A stretch of DNA of 7,983 nt, taken from an uncultured Lachnospiraceae bacterium (GTDB lineage: Bacteria > Bacillota > Clostridia > Lachnospirales > Lachnospiraceae). The notes under the pieces are model-generated. The model saw only the letters and a program-made list of their open reading frames with translations, made no database searches and was not told the DNA's origin. The stretch lies in assembly GCA_947177105.1 (NCBI GenBank), contig CAMWTF010000099.1:1-7983 (forward strand), given 5' to 3'. Position 1 is the stretch's first letter, and each line of letters begins with the position of its first letter. This document shows positions 1 through 6,176 of this stretch, piece by piece. The translations under genes and the position numbers were made by a program.

Positions 1-41
1 CATCCCTGTCACAGACACACCGCCGCCGGACGCCAAATGCT

Positions 42-1070
42 CTATCGCCCCAGTATCTTCCTCCACCGCCTAACCCACACCTTAAGCCCATAATAATAGA
101 AGAAGCGCGCATCCGACTGCATCTGCAGAGCGATCATGCTCTGTTCCTCCGGGTCCGTATACTGTCGGTAATAAATGTTGTCCTGAAAATCAGGAAAAGC
201 CTCCCTGATGCCTCGGCCCAATTCTTTCACAAAAGAAAGCCTCCTGTGGGGGCAGCCCAGCATATAAGAAAACAGTGTCACCGCATAGTACAGTTCCGTG
301 AACCGGTACTGGATCTCCTGGTAATACTTCTCCAAAAATCCCCGCTTCCTGCACTGCCCAAGCATCAGCAGCGCCGCCTGCATCCGATCCCGGCACTTGT
401 CCTCGGACACATGATGCACGGTGGAGGTCTGGCGCTGGTAATAGTAGTACAACGGTTCCTCCACCCTCTCAAAACGGGTAAAATACAGGGACCACACCGG
501 TCCTGCGCAGTTGTCCTCATAGAAGATCCCCTCAGGGAAATCCAGATGATTGTCCACTATCACCTGACGCTTATAGATCTTGATAACCATGCTGCCGGAG
601 CGCATAATCAGCTTTCCATGCCTCTCCCGATCCAGCATACCGGTCTGCTCCTCTGAGTTGTTCTGCACCACCTGCCCCACCTCAAAGGTGTGGGAATTAA
701 CCAGGTTGTAGTCACAGCCCACCATATCCGCGCCGGTCTCCTTTGCCCGCTTCAGCAGCTTTTCGTAATAGTCCGGTGTCACCCAGTCGTCGCTGTCAAT
801 AAATCCCACCCAGTCCCCGACGGCGGCCTTCAGCCCCGTGTTCTTGGCGCCGCCCTGACGTCTGTTCACCTCATGGGCCAGAACATGCATTTTTTCCGGG
901 TATTTTCCGGCGTACTCCCGCAGAATTTCCAGCGAATTGTCTGTGGACGCGTCATCCACCGCAATAATCTCATAGTCGGATATGGTCTGATTTATCAGAC
1001 TGTCCAGACAGAACCGCAGCCTGCCCTCTGCCGCCATATTATAAACTGGTACAATCACACTCAGTTTCAC
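42..1070 (-). CDS. Family 2 (GT-A) glycosyltransferase
   Basis: This 342-residue protein is a cytoplasmic, probably membrane-associated inverting glycosyltransferase that would move a sugar from a nucleotide donor onto a growing surface glycan. The N-terminal GT-A fold is clear: a LSVIVPVYN opening, AVDDAS at residues 37-42 for nucleotide binding, a KNTG loop near 76-79, the metal-binding IDSDD at 91-95, and a YEDN motif at 184-187 that supplies the likely catalytic base. The C-terminal third is tyrosine-rich and variable, as is usual for acceptor-binding regions. The start is GTG at 1068-1070, chosen because the VIVPVYN fold begins immediately and an AAAGGGGG ribosome binding site lies at 1078-1085, 7 nt upstream. 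It is the last visible gene of the minus-strand operon, 45 nt after the ABC transporter. The family is certain; the sugar and acceptor cannot be read from sequence. Confidence 0.93.
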   Translation of the reverse strand: MKLSVIVPVYNMAAEGRLRFCLDSLINQTISDYEIIAVDDASTDNSLEILREYAGKYPEKMHVLAHEVNRRQGGAKNTGLKAAVGDWVGFIDSDDWVTPDYYEKLLKRAKETGADMVGCDYNLVNSHTFEVGQVVQNNSEEQTGMLDRERHGKLIMRSGSMVIKIYKRQVIVDNHLDFPEGIFYEDNCAGPVWSLYFTRFERVEEPLYYYYQRQTSTVHHVSEDKCRDRMQAALLMLGQCRKRGFLEKYYQEIQYRFTELYYAVTLFSYMLGCPHRRLSFVKELGRGIREAFPDFQDNIYYRQYTDPEEQSMIALQMQSDARFFYYYGLKVWVRRWRKILGR

Positions 1071-1115
1071 AGAATGTCCCCCTTTGTTTCCCGGCTCATC
1101 ACTGTCGGGCAGCCA

Positions 1116-2870
1116 TCACGCGCCGCCTGGCTCCCGCTCCACCACGGTTTTGCCATCCTGCACCCGGTACACCAGGTCGCATTTCTCGATGGTCTGGAGT
1201 CTGTGGGCAATGATAATCAGAGTTTTGCGCCCCTGGAAACGATTGATGGACTCCATGATGGCCGCCTCGGTGTCATTGTCCAGCGCAGAGGTGGCCTCGT
1301 CCAGAATCAGCACCTCCGGGTCATGGTACAGCGCTCTGGCGATGCCTATGCGCTGCCTCTGACCGCCGGACAGCCGGATGCCCCGCTCGCCGATGCTGGT
1401 CTCCAGCCCCTCCGGCAGGGTTTTGACAAATTCGTCCAGCTGGGCCTCCCGCAGAGCCTCCCACAGTCTGTCCTCGTCAATCCGCTCCTTGGGTATGCCA
1501 AAACACACATTTCTGCGGATGGTATCGTCCAACATAAAAATCATCTGGGGAATATAGCCCACATTCTTCAGCCAGGCGCGGTAGTGGTTCATCACGTCCA
1601 CGCCGTCTGCCGTGATCTGTCCCTGCTGCACCTTAAGCAGGCCCAGCAGGATGTCCACCACCGTGCTCTTGCCCGCGCCGGAGGTTCCCACGATCCCCAC
1701 ACTCTTTCCCACAGGAATTGTCAGGTCCGCATGGTCAAAAATTCTTTTATCCGTGCCTGGATAGGCATAGACAATATCCTTTAATTCAATACGATCCCGC
1801 ACAGGCAGCTTTTCGTCCGTGTCCGTGGCGTAGCTCATATCCACATTTTCCCCGCTGATCTCCTCCTGCAGATCATCGCTGACCGCCATCAGAAAGGGCT
1901 CACAGAACGCGATTTTGTTCATCTGGTTGTTGATGCGGTTGACGCAGGGAAGCAGGGCTATGGCCGCCGCCGCAAAGGCCGTCAGCGTGGTCACCATGTC
2001 CGCGCTGCTGACGCCGCACACCATCATATAGATGACATAGCCGATCATGCAGGCCACACACACAGTCTCAATCAGCAGCTTGGGGGTCTGGCTGTACAGG
2101 TCATTTTTCCGGGCGGCGCTGACATAGCCGTTGCCATAGGCCAGATACTCATCCACGAAATACTGCTCCTTGCAGGCAATCTTGATCTCCTTGACCCCCT
2201 GTACTGTCTGGGAAATCCATTTCAGCAGGCCGCTGTAGCAGTCCTGGTGCTGGCCCGCCACCCTTTGCAGCACCGGCTTCAGTACGCATTTTATGGCCAA
2301 CAGCAGCAGAATCATCACCGTGGCCAGAAGGATCGTCATCACCGCATCCTGAACCAGCAGAAAGCACACCAGAAACACAAACACAATGCCGTCAGAGACC
2401 AGCTGCAGCAGCGCCAGAATCAGCGCGTACATATTGTTCACATTGGCCGTGATGTTCCGCTGTATCACCGCCGTATCCGCGTTCAGGTAAAATTCATAAC
2501 TCCGGCGCAGATAGTTGCGCATCATCCGCTCGGAAGTGCGGAACTGATTGGAGTAGACAAATGCCAGCGTGGCCCTCTGCTCGAAAAAGAGGAACACATT
2601 CTTGAGTATATACACCAGCACCAGCCCCAGCATGACCATCATCGAGAAGCGTTTTTCCGATCCGCCCCCCAGCAGCAGGTACGCCTCGTGGAGCAGGCCG
2701 GGTTTGTGAAATGCCTCGCTGTCCATGACGGTCTGCACCACGGACAGAATCATCCCCACCCCCAGGGTCTGCAGGCCCGCGCTGATCACCATCAGCACCA
2801 CAAGCCCCCCCATGGTGTACTTCTGCGTCTTGTCCAACAAAATATTCAGCTTTTTCAGAATATGTCCCAT
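1116..2870 (-). CDS. ABC exporter, PglK-like lipid-linked glycan flippase candidate
   Basis: This 584-residue half-transporter has a permease domain fused to an ATPase and would act as a homodimer in the cytoplasmic membrane. Hydrophobic segments fall near residues 23-47, 77-97, 150-173, 176-199, 267-286 and 290-309, as in type IV ABC exporters. The ATPase has every key element: Walker A GTSGAGKST at 395-403, Q-loop Q442, signature LSGGQ at 500-504, Walker B LILDEA at 521-526, SALD at 528-531 and switch histidine H556. Its length, the permease-end pattern LLPCVNRINNQMNKIAF and the ATPase phrasing resemble C. jejuni PglK, which flips undecaprenyl-pyrophosphate oligosaccharides, so a glycan-lipid flippase is the favoured reading given glycosyltransferases on both sides. 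MsbA-like lipid or drug export is the alternative. The start ATG has only a weak ribosome binding site. The gene follows the sialyltransferase-like gene by 55 nt. Confidence 0.9.
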   Translation of the reverse strand: MGHILKKLNILLDKTQKYTMGGLVVLMVISAGLQTLGVGMILSVVQTVMDSEAFHKPGLLHEAYLLLGGGSEKRFSMMVMLGLVLVYILKNVFLFFEQRATLAFVYSNQFRTSERMMRNYLRRSYEFYLNADTAVIQRNITANVNNMYALILALLQLVSDGIVFVFLVCFLLVQDAVMTILLATVMILLLLAIKCVLKPVLQRVAGQHQDCYSGLLKWISQTVQGVKEIKIACKEQYFVDEYLAYGNGYVSAARKNDLYSQTPKLLIETVCVACMIGYVIYMMVCGVSSADMVTTLTAFAAAAIALLPCVNRINNQMNKIAFCEPFLMAVSDDLQEEISGENVDMSYATDTDEKLPVRDRIELKDIVYAYPGTDKRIFDHADLTIPVGKSVGIVGTSGAGKSTVVDILLGLLKVQQGQITADGVDVMNHYRAWLKNVGYIPQMIFMLDDTIRRNVCFGIPKERIDEDRLWEALREAQLDEFVKTLPEGLETSIGERGIRLSGGQRQRIGIARALYHDPEVLILDEATSALDNDTEAAIMESINRFQGRKTLIIIAHRLQTIEKCDLVYRVQDGKTVVEREPGGA

Positions 2871-2925
2871 TTATCTACACTCTCATTCCTGTCCGGTTAC
2901 CTGTCTCAAGGCAACCCGCGTTTTC

Positions 2926-4008
2926 TCATATCTGCTCATTCTGCCTGTGTATCAGCGGATCCTCATACTTGTCCATAAAAGCCTCTCCCAGCCGCACTTT
3001 CTCATCCGCGAATTGGATAGCCCCAACCTCTGTCAACACTGCCACCACCTTTTTAAACCGGATACCCGGGAAAAAGTTCAGCATTTCCATGGGCACCGTG
3101 GCGTCAAACTGGGGATACTCCGCGAACAATGTACGATAGTCCAGCCCATCCCGGGGATGTGGCTTTAAAAAAATCTTCCCCTCAGGTTCAAACATGGCAA
3201 TGATATCCCGGAAGATCCGCTCCCGAATATCCAGGCCGCAAAGGGGATCTGTGAGGATCAGGATTTTGTCCCGCCCCGGGGCGCCTTCTTCCTCCTGATC
3301 GAACAGCTGGGCCCGCAGGCTCTCCATATCCCGCACGAAAGCTTGGAGGATGATATCCTTGTCCTCCTGGGTCAGCTTCTCCACCAGCGCCTGGCGGGGC
3401 TGCTGGATATATTTCCGGTAGGGGTATTTCAACAGAGAAATATCATTGACCTCCATATCCAAACAGTATTTCCCATATCCGTTCTGGATAAAAATCAAAT
3501 TGCACCGCTCGGACAGAAAAGCTTTCAGCCCAAAGTGCCCCCGGTTGTCATACCGGGCCGCGTCGTAATTCTTCAGACAGTTCAGGCCATCTTCCAGGGC
3601 ATGATAGGGAATCTTATATACGTTCAGATAATAACCGATGGGATCCGAATCGCAATACACATAGACATCCCCATACTCTTTCAGATTCACCGGGATCGTG
3701 GGAGCCAGGGCATGGGCAAACTTCCTGGTGAATTTCACCCTGTTTATCAGATTTTTTACCAGATTTCCCGTGTCCTGCCGGTATTTCGCCAGCTCCGGAA
3801 AAGCGATATCCCGCTTCTCGTCAAACTCCACCACGGCCTCAAACAGACCGGTGGAGGATGCCCGGTCTTTCAGCTGTTCAAAGTCTATGGACAGGCTGCT
3901 GAGTACCAGTGTAGCCTGCCCCCGCTGCTCCTTCGGTCGGGTTAATTCTTTTAAAAATGTCACATACACATGGTAATAGGTGTGACAGATGTAGATCCGC
4001 TCTTTCAT
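2926..4008 (-). CDS. Sialyltransferase-like glycosyltransferase (GT52/polysialyltransferase superfamily)
   Basis: This 360-residue soluble protein resembles the bacterial GT-B sialyltransferases of the GT52/GT38 type. Two hallmark motifs are visible: E139-D140-G141 in the context HALEDGLN (the D/E-D/E-G motif holding the catalytic acid), and K282-P-H284-P in the context LKPHPRDGLDY (the HP motif that binds the CMP part of the donor). The opening IYICHTYYHVYVT also fits the N-terminal strand and helix of that family. The usual Ser-Ser/Thr pair of the third motif is not obvious; the matching stretch reads VVAVLTEVGA at 321-330. The donor may be CMP-sialic acid, CMP-Kdo or a related sugar, and no CMP-sugar biosynthesis gene is in the window. 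The start ATG is preceded by a GAGGG about 10 nt upstream. It is the first gene of the operon and lies just downstream of an extended -10 promoter. Confidence 0.8.
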   Translation of the reverse strand: MKERIYICHTYYHVYVTFLKELTRPKEQRGQATLVLSSLSIDFEQLKDRASSTGLFEAVVEFDEKRDIAFPELAKYRQDTGNLVKNLINRVKFTRKFAHALAPTIPVNLKEYGDVYVYCDSDPIGYYLNVYKIPYHALEDGLNCLKNYDAARYDNRGHFGLKAFLSERCNLIFIQNGYGKYCLDMEVNDISLLKYPYRKYIQQPRQALVEKLTQEDKDIILQAFVRDMESLRAQLFDQEEEGAPGRDKILILTDPLCGLDIRERIFRDIIAMFEPEGKIFLKPHPRDGLDYRTLFAEYPQFDATVPMEMLNFFPGIRFKKVVAVLTEVGAIQFADEKVRLGEAFMDKYEDPLIHRQNEQI

Positions 4009-4051
4009 GGACGAAAGCCCTCGCTTCTTTAACAGTATTGCGTTTCGGGAT

Positions 4052-4080
4052 ATTATAGCATATTTTACCAGATTGGAAAA
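4052..4080 (-). promoter_or_regulatory. Sigma-A extended -10 promoter of the three-gene operon
   Basis: On the minus strand, TGC immediately precedes a consensus TATAAT (4052-4057), giving an extended -10. The -35 position, 17 nt further upstream (4075-4080), reads TTTTCC, a poor match that the extended -10 can compensate for. Transcription would start near 4045, leaving a leader of about 37 nt before the ATG at 4008. No other good promoter is seen before the next two genes, which fits one transcript. Prediction only. Confidence 0.6.
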
Positions 4081-4099
4081 GCATGTAACAGTATTATTG

Positions 4100-4165
4100 G
4101 CACATGTCGCGTAATTGGGCGCCCTGCGCCGGGCAGGAAGGAAAATCTAACCGTTCGTGAGTATA
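4100..4165. repeat. 66-bp diverged intergenic repeat, copy 1
   Basis: This stretch matches 6047-6112 at 50 of 66 positions without gaps. Conservation is concentrated at the ends: 18 of 21 positions at the start (core CATGTCGC-TAAT-GGGC) and most of the last 26 (GAAAATC, then CGTT-GTGAGTATA). The middle differs but keeps hairpin potential; here CCTGC GCCGG GCAGG forms a 5-bp stem. Unlike copy 2, the left flank does not supply a long complementary arm. It ends 22 nt before the antitoxin promoter and lies upstream of the operon promoter. Function unknown. Confidence 0.7.
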
Positions 4166-4186
4166 AGAACAATTTTGCGAAAGATC

Positions 4187-4215
4187 TTGCAATTCCTTTC
4201 ACGGCATGTTATGAT
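4187..4215 (+). promoter_or_regulatory. Antitoxin RNA promoter
   Basis: TTGCAA (4187-4192), a 17-nt spacer and TATGAT (4210-4215), with TGT just before the -10, make an extended sigma-A promoter. Transcription would begin near 4222. The -35, spacer length and TGTTATGAT block are the same as in the opposing toxin promoter at 4479-4507. Confidence 0.75.
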
Positions 4216-4223
4216 AAGGACAT

Positions 4224-4260
4224 AAAAGGAGCAACCGCCCACAAGTAGTGGTTAGCCTCC
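4224..4260 (-). terminator. Possible terminator of the toxin mRNA
   Basis: Read on the minus strand, GGAG (4257-4260) and AACC (4250-4253) can pair with GGTT (4233-4236) and CTCC (4228-4231), with small bulges and an inner loop, followed directly by four T (4224-4227). This would end the toxin transcript after about 249 nt. The same palindrome forms the 5' stem-loop of the antisense RNA. The stem is interrupted and the T-run short, so confidence is moderate. Confidence 0.4.
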
Positions 4261-4273
4261 AGATAAGTGTATG

Positions 4274-4312
4274 AGCCTACCTGTACCGCCAAGTAACAAG
4301 GTAGGCTTTTTT
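4274..4312 (+). terminator. Intrinsic terminator of the antitoxin RNA
   Basis: AGCCTACCT (4274-4282) pairs perfectly with AGGTAGGCT (4299-4307) across a 16-nt loop. A run of T at 4307-4312 follows, then ATTTTT. On the minus strand the hairpin has no T-run after it, so it acts in the plus direction only. Confidence 0.85.
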
Positions 4313-4403
4313 ATTTTTGCTTGTCGTCCCTATCTATGTAGGCAAGCAGCGCAATTAAAAATGTACCAAACAGGATTAAGTCCTGAAATGAAAACATTTC
4401 CAT
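4311..4403 (-). CDS. Holin-like small membrane toxin of a type I toxin-antitoxin system
   Basis: This 30-residue protein is a probable membrane toxin. It begins MEMFSFQD, has one transmembrane stretch LILFGTFLIALLAYI at residues 9-23, and ends in the charged tail DRDDKQK. This layout and the FGTFLIALLAYI pattern match the putative holin-like toxin (Hol_Tox) family of Bacillota, related in kind to Bacillus TxpA and BsrG. In characterised relatives such peptides damage or depolarise the membrane when their antisense RNA is lost. A strong GGAGG site (4412-4416) lies 8 nt before the ATG at 4401-4403; the alternative ATG at codon 3 is less well spaced. It has its own promoter at 4479-4507, a masking hairpin in the leader, and a convergent antisense RNA at its 3' end. 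It is unrelated in function to the flanking sugar genes. Family call from memory of the pattern, not from a search. Confidence 0.85.
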   Translation of the reverse strand: MEMFSFQDLILFGTFLIALLAYIDRDDKQK

Positions 4404-4411
4404 ACACACCA

Positions 4412-4442
4412 CCTCCCTTCTTAAGCGATTAAGTCAGGGAGG
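4412..4442 (-). promoter_or_regulatory. Hairpin masking the toxin ribosome binding site
   Basis: In the toxin mRNA leader, CCTCCC (complement of 4437-4442) can pair with GGGAGG (complement of 4412-4417), which contains the ribosome binding site. Inside, CTTAA and TTAAG form a second 5-bp stem around a 4-nt loop, separated by a small TGA/AA internal loop. The ribosome binding site would be closed in the full-length transcript, as described for other type I toxins. Seen by pairing; stability not computed. Confidence 0.7.
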
Positions 4443-4478
4443 CTGACCACACCTTGTAATACGATTGCTCCGTGGTAA

Positions 4479-4507
4479 ATCATAACATATCTTTATATCA
4501 TTTGCAA
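4479..4507 (-). promoter_or_regulatory. Toxin promoter
   Basis: On the minus strand, TTGCAA (4502-4507), 17 nt and TATGAT (4479-4484), with TGT before the -10, predict a start near 4472 and a leader of about 69 nt. The -35 lies 10 nt past the stop codon of the upstream glycosyltransferase gene, from which no clear terminator was seen, so read-through could also reach the toxin. Confidence 0.75.
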
Positions 4508-4516
4508 TATAAATTT

Positions 4517-5980
4517 TCATATTTGATTCTTATCCGCGGGCACCAGCCGGTAAATCACAAAATCATAATACATATAATGAAACTGGAACGCCGGTTCACA
4601 GTTGTAATAGGGGCCAAAGCCAGGCAAATCCCGATCCGCAAAGGCATAGAGCCAGATTGTCCCCGTCACGTCCGCCAGCTGCTCCCACTCGGTGAATACG
4701 GTAGTATTTCGAAACGGAGAAAATGGCGGCAGATACCCGTAAGCCATATACTGCCGCTCCGGGTGATAGATATTCAGGTACAGCGTATGAATATCCGTGG
4801 CCATGATCAAATCATCCGCCTGTACATTGTCCTCATAAAACCTCTGGTATTCCTGTAACCCTTTGTCATATTCCAGCCCCAGTTCGGACCGGTACTGCAA
4901 TACAAAGCACAGCAGAAAGGCCAGCATTACCGCCGTTTTAATCCCGCGGGAGGCGATCCGCTTCATTCCCACCGCGTACCACAGAGCCAGCGCCCCAAAG
5001 CCGCAGAAGATATAGCGCCCCAGAAAGCAGGGTGTCACATAGTAGGACAGCAGTGCGCCCGCCAGTGCTGTCAGACCCAGAATTGCCATGCCCCAGGTCG
5101 GAGCATAGCGCCCGCTGTCTCTCATACTGTCCACCGCATAGTAGCCCAGAAACAGGGTGAGCGCCATGCCCAGATAGATCACCAGAGTGATGGGGGTATC
5201 CATGGCTGAAAACCACTCCTTACAATAGTCCATCAGGGTATACATGTTGGGGATAAACAGCTCTTCGTTGCCTCCCGCGGAGCTGATCCTGGTCTGCATC
5301 TGCCGGTAGATGACCGACAGCCATGCCATATAGCAGGCCCCAACTGCCAGCCCGCTCCCCAGATACCATTTTAACAGGGTATATTTTTTTTGCCAAAGCA
5401 GCGCCCTCAGAAGAATCAGATACAGGATAAAAGTCTGCAGCATCGTGAACGTATGGCTATAGACGCTGCCAACGCTGCACAGACAGAATAAAATCCATTT
5501 TTTTCCGGTGGATTCCTGCAGAATGCCGCAGGCCAGCAGTCCGGTGGCGGTAAAAAAGAACAACCCCATGGCATACATCCGGGCATTGCCCGCCTGGACG
5601 CACATGCTGGGCATCAGCAGGGAAAAAACCATAAAATACACTGCCGTCTGCTCGTCAAATAATTTTTTTACCCCATATTTCCCCAAAAACATATAAGCTA
5701 CCATAAAAAGCAGGGAAAACAATTTCAGAGACCAAAAATGGGTTCCTCCTCCGCACAAGGCATAGAATCCCTTCACCAGAATATAGTAAAAGGGGGCGTG
5801 GACATCCTGGGCGGTGATTTGAATCAACTCCCTGAGAGGGCGGGAGATCAGCGCCGCCGTATATCCCTCGTCATACCACAAATTATTGGTAATACACAGC
5901 GCTCCCCATATCGCCAGCCCCAGAAACGGCAATATTATCCATAAAATATGGTAAAAATTCTTCTTTTTCCCAAAATTCAT
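4517..5980 (-). CDS. GT-C membrane glycosyltransferase, GT39/ArnT-like
   Basis: This 487-residue polytopic membrane protein would transfer a sugar from a polyprenyl-phosphate donor on the outer face of the membrane. After a basic N-terminus and a first membrane helix (about 11-30) comes the diagnostic outer loop WYDEGYTA with D37-E38, the usual catalytic acid pair. A second acidic loop motif, DVHAPFYY, follows at 59-66, close to the D-x-H-P-P-x-Y form of this family. Further family-like patterns are NARMYAMG, YSHTF and LGRYIFC. About ten hydrophobic segments are followed by a soluble, aromatic-rich C-terminal part (about 380-487). The start ATG at 5978-5980 has only a modest AGGG about 10 nt upstream. 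It is preceded by a structured intergenic palindrome and followed at once by the toxin promoter. The donor and acceptor are not readable; protein O-glycosylation or polysaccharide decoration are both possible. Confidence 0.85.
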   Translation of the reverse strand: MNFGKKKNFYHILWIILPFLGLAIWGALCITNNLWYDEGYTAALISRPLRELIQITAQDVHAPFYYILVKGFYALCGGGTHFWSLKLFSLLFMVAYMFLGKYGVKKLFDEQTAVYFMVFSLLMPSMCVQAGNARMYAMGLFFFTATGLLACGILQESTGKKWILFCLCSVGSVYSHTFTMLQTFILYLILLRALLWQKKYTLLKWYLGSGLAVGACYMAWLSVIYRQMQTRISSAGGNEELFIPNMYTLMDYCKEWFSAMDTPITLVIYLGMALTLFLGYYAVDSMRDSGRYAPTWGMAILGLTALAGALLSYYVTPCFLGRYIFCGFGALALWYAVGMKRIASRGIKTAVMLAFLLCFVLQYRSELGLEYDKGLQEYQRFYEDNVQADDLIMATDIHTLYLNIYHPERQYMAYGYLPPFSPFRNTTVFTEWEQLADVTGTIWLYAFADRDLPGFGPYYNCEPAFQFHYMYYDFVIYRLVPADKNQI

Positions 5981-6009
5981 GACACTTGTGCCCTGCTTTC
6001 CTGATATTC

Positions 6010-6111
6010 ATACTGACTAACGTTAAGATATTCCAATTTCCGCACAGCGCATGTCGCATAATCGGGCAACAGGCACTGTGCGGAAAGAAAAATCCAATCG
6101 TTAGTGAGTAT
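6010..6111. repeat. Long imperfect palindrome in the divergent intergenic region
   Basis: The arms at 6010-6047 and 6076-6111 are inverted copies. The inner 11 bp, TTTCCGCACAG and CTGTGCGGAAA, match perfectly. The outer 13 positions, ATACTGACTAACG against CGTTAGTGAGTAT, differ at one. The loop is 28 nt. No T-run follows on either strand, so it does not look like a terminator. From the minus-strand promoter just outside it, the whole palindrome would lie in the leader of the GT-C gene ending at 4517. Confidence 0.75.
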
Positions 6112-6112
6112 A
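6047..6112. repeat. 66-bp diverged intergenic repeat, copy 2
   Basis: This is the second copy of the element at 4100-4165 (50 of 66 identical, same length, same orientation). It covers the loop and right arm of the palindrome at 6010-6111. Both copies carry TATACTCAC when read on the minus strand at the outer end and both lie 5' of a minus-strand glycosyltransferase gene. Confidence 0.7.
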
Positions 6113-6116
6113 TGTA

Positions 6117-6145
6117 AGTATACAATAGAGCCAGACCGGATGCAA
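6117..6145 (-). promoter_or_regulatory. Promoter of the GT39-like gene
   Basis: On the minus strand, TTGCAT (6140-6145), a 17-nt spacer and TATACT (6117-6122) form a good sigma-A promoter. Transcription would start near 6110, at the outer edge of the palindrome, leaving a leader of about 130 nt. A weaker alternative, TTGGAA with an 18-nt spacer and TATGAA, lies inside the left arm nearer the gene. Confidence 0.6.
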
Positions 6146-6176
6146 GTATCTATAAAGTAACAAAAAAATAAATCCA

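Larger units (their letters stand above)
4222..4312 (+). ncRNA. Type I antitoxin antisense RNA (predicted)
   Basis: An RNA of about 91 nt is predicted from the promoter at 4187-4215 to the intrinsic terminator ending near 4312. It contains no convincing reading frame. It is antisense to the whole predicted 3' untranslated region of the holin-like toxin mRNA and reaches the toxin stop codon (4311-4313). This is the 3'-overlap layout known from Bacillus TxpA/RatA and BsrG/SR4. Two stem-loops are visible: a 5' one (GGAG and AACC at 4228-4236 pairing with 4250-4260) and the terminator hairpin. By analogy, pairing with toxin mRNA would promote RNase III cleavage and/or block translation. Ends are inferred from promoter and terminator positions. 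Confidence 0.7.

Noticed and set aside
1..41. Possible start of a further minus-strand gene (ATG at 3-1)
   Set aside because: Only the start triplet is in the window and the upstream bases show no clear ribosome binding site; nothing can be supported.
690..1784. Long plus-strand open frame opposite the ABC transporter and the GT2 gene
   Set aside because: It is antisense to two genes with intact motifs; its translation is low-complexity, rich in His, Gln and Pro, and shows no domain.
2247..3168. Plus-strand frames opposite the ABC and sialyltransferase-like genes
   Set aside because: They are shadows of well-supported minus-strand genes, with biased composition and no recognisable fold.
3878..4084. 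68-codon minus-strand frame overlapping the start of the sialyltransferase-like gene
   Set aside because: It is out of frame with a well-supported gene, starts upstream of its promoter, and shows no recognisable content.
4166..4516. Riboswitch, tRNA or CRISPR array in the toxin intergenic region
   Set aside because: No tRNA fold, no regularly spaced repeats and no known riboswitch core were seen; the promoters, terminators and short ORF explain the stretch.
6010..6111. Palindrome as an intrinsic terminator or an invertible promoter switch
   Set aside because: No T-run follows either arm, and the 28-nt loop is too short to hold an invertible promoter; no recombinase gene is present.
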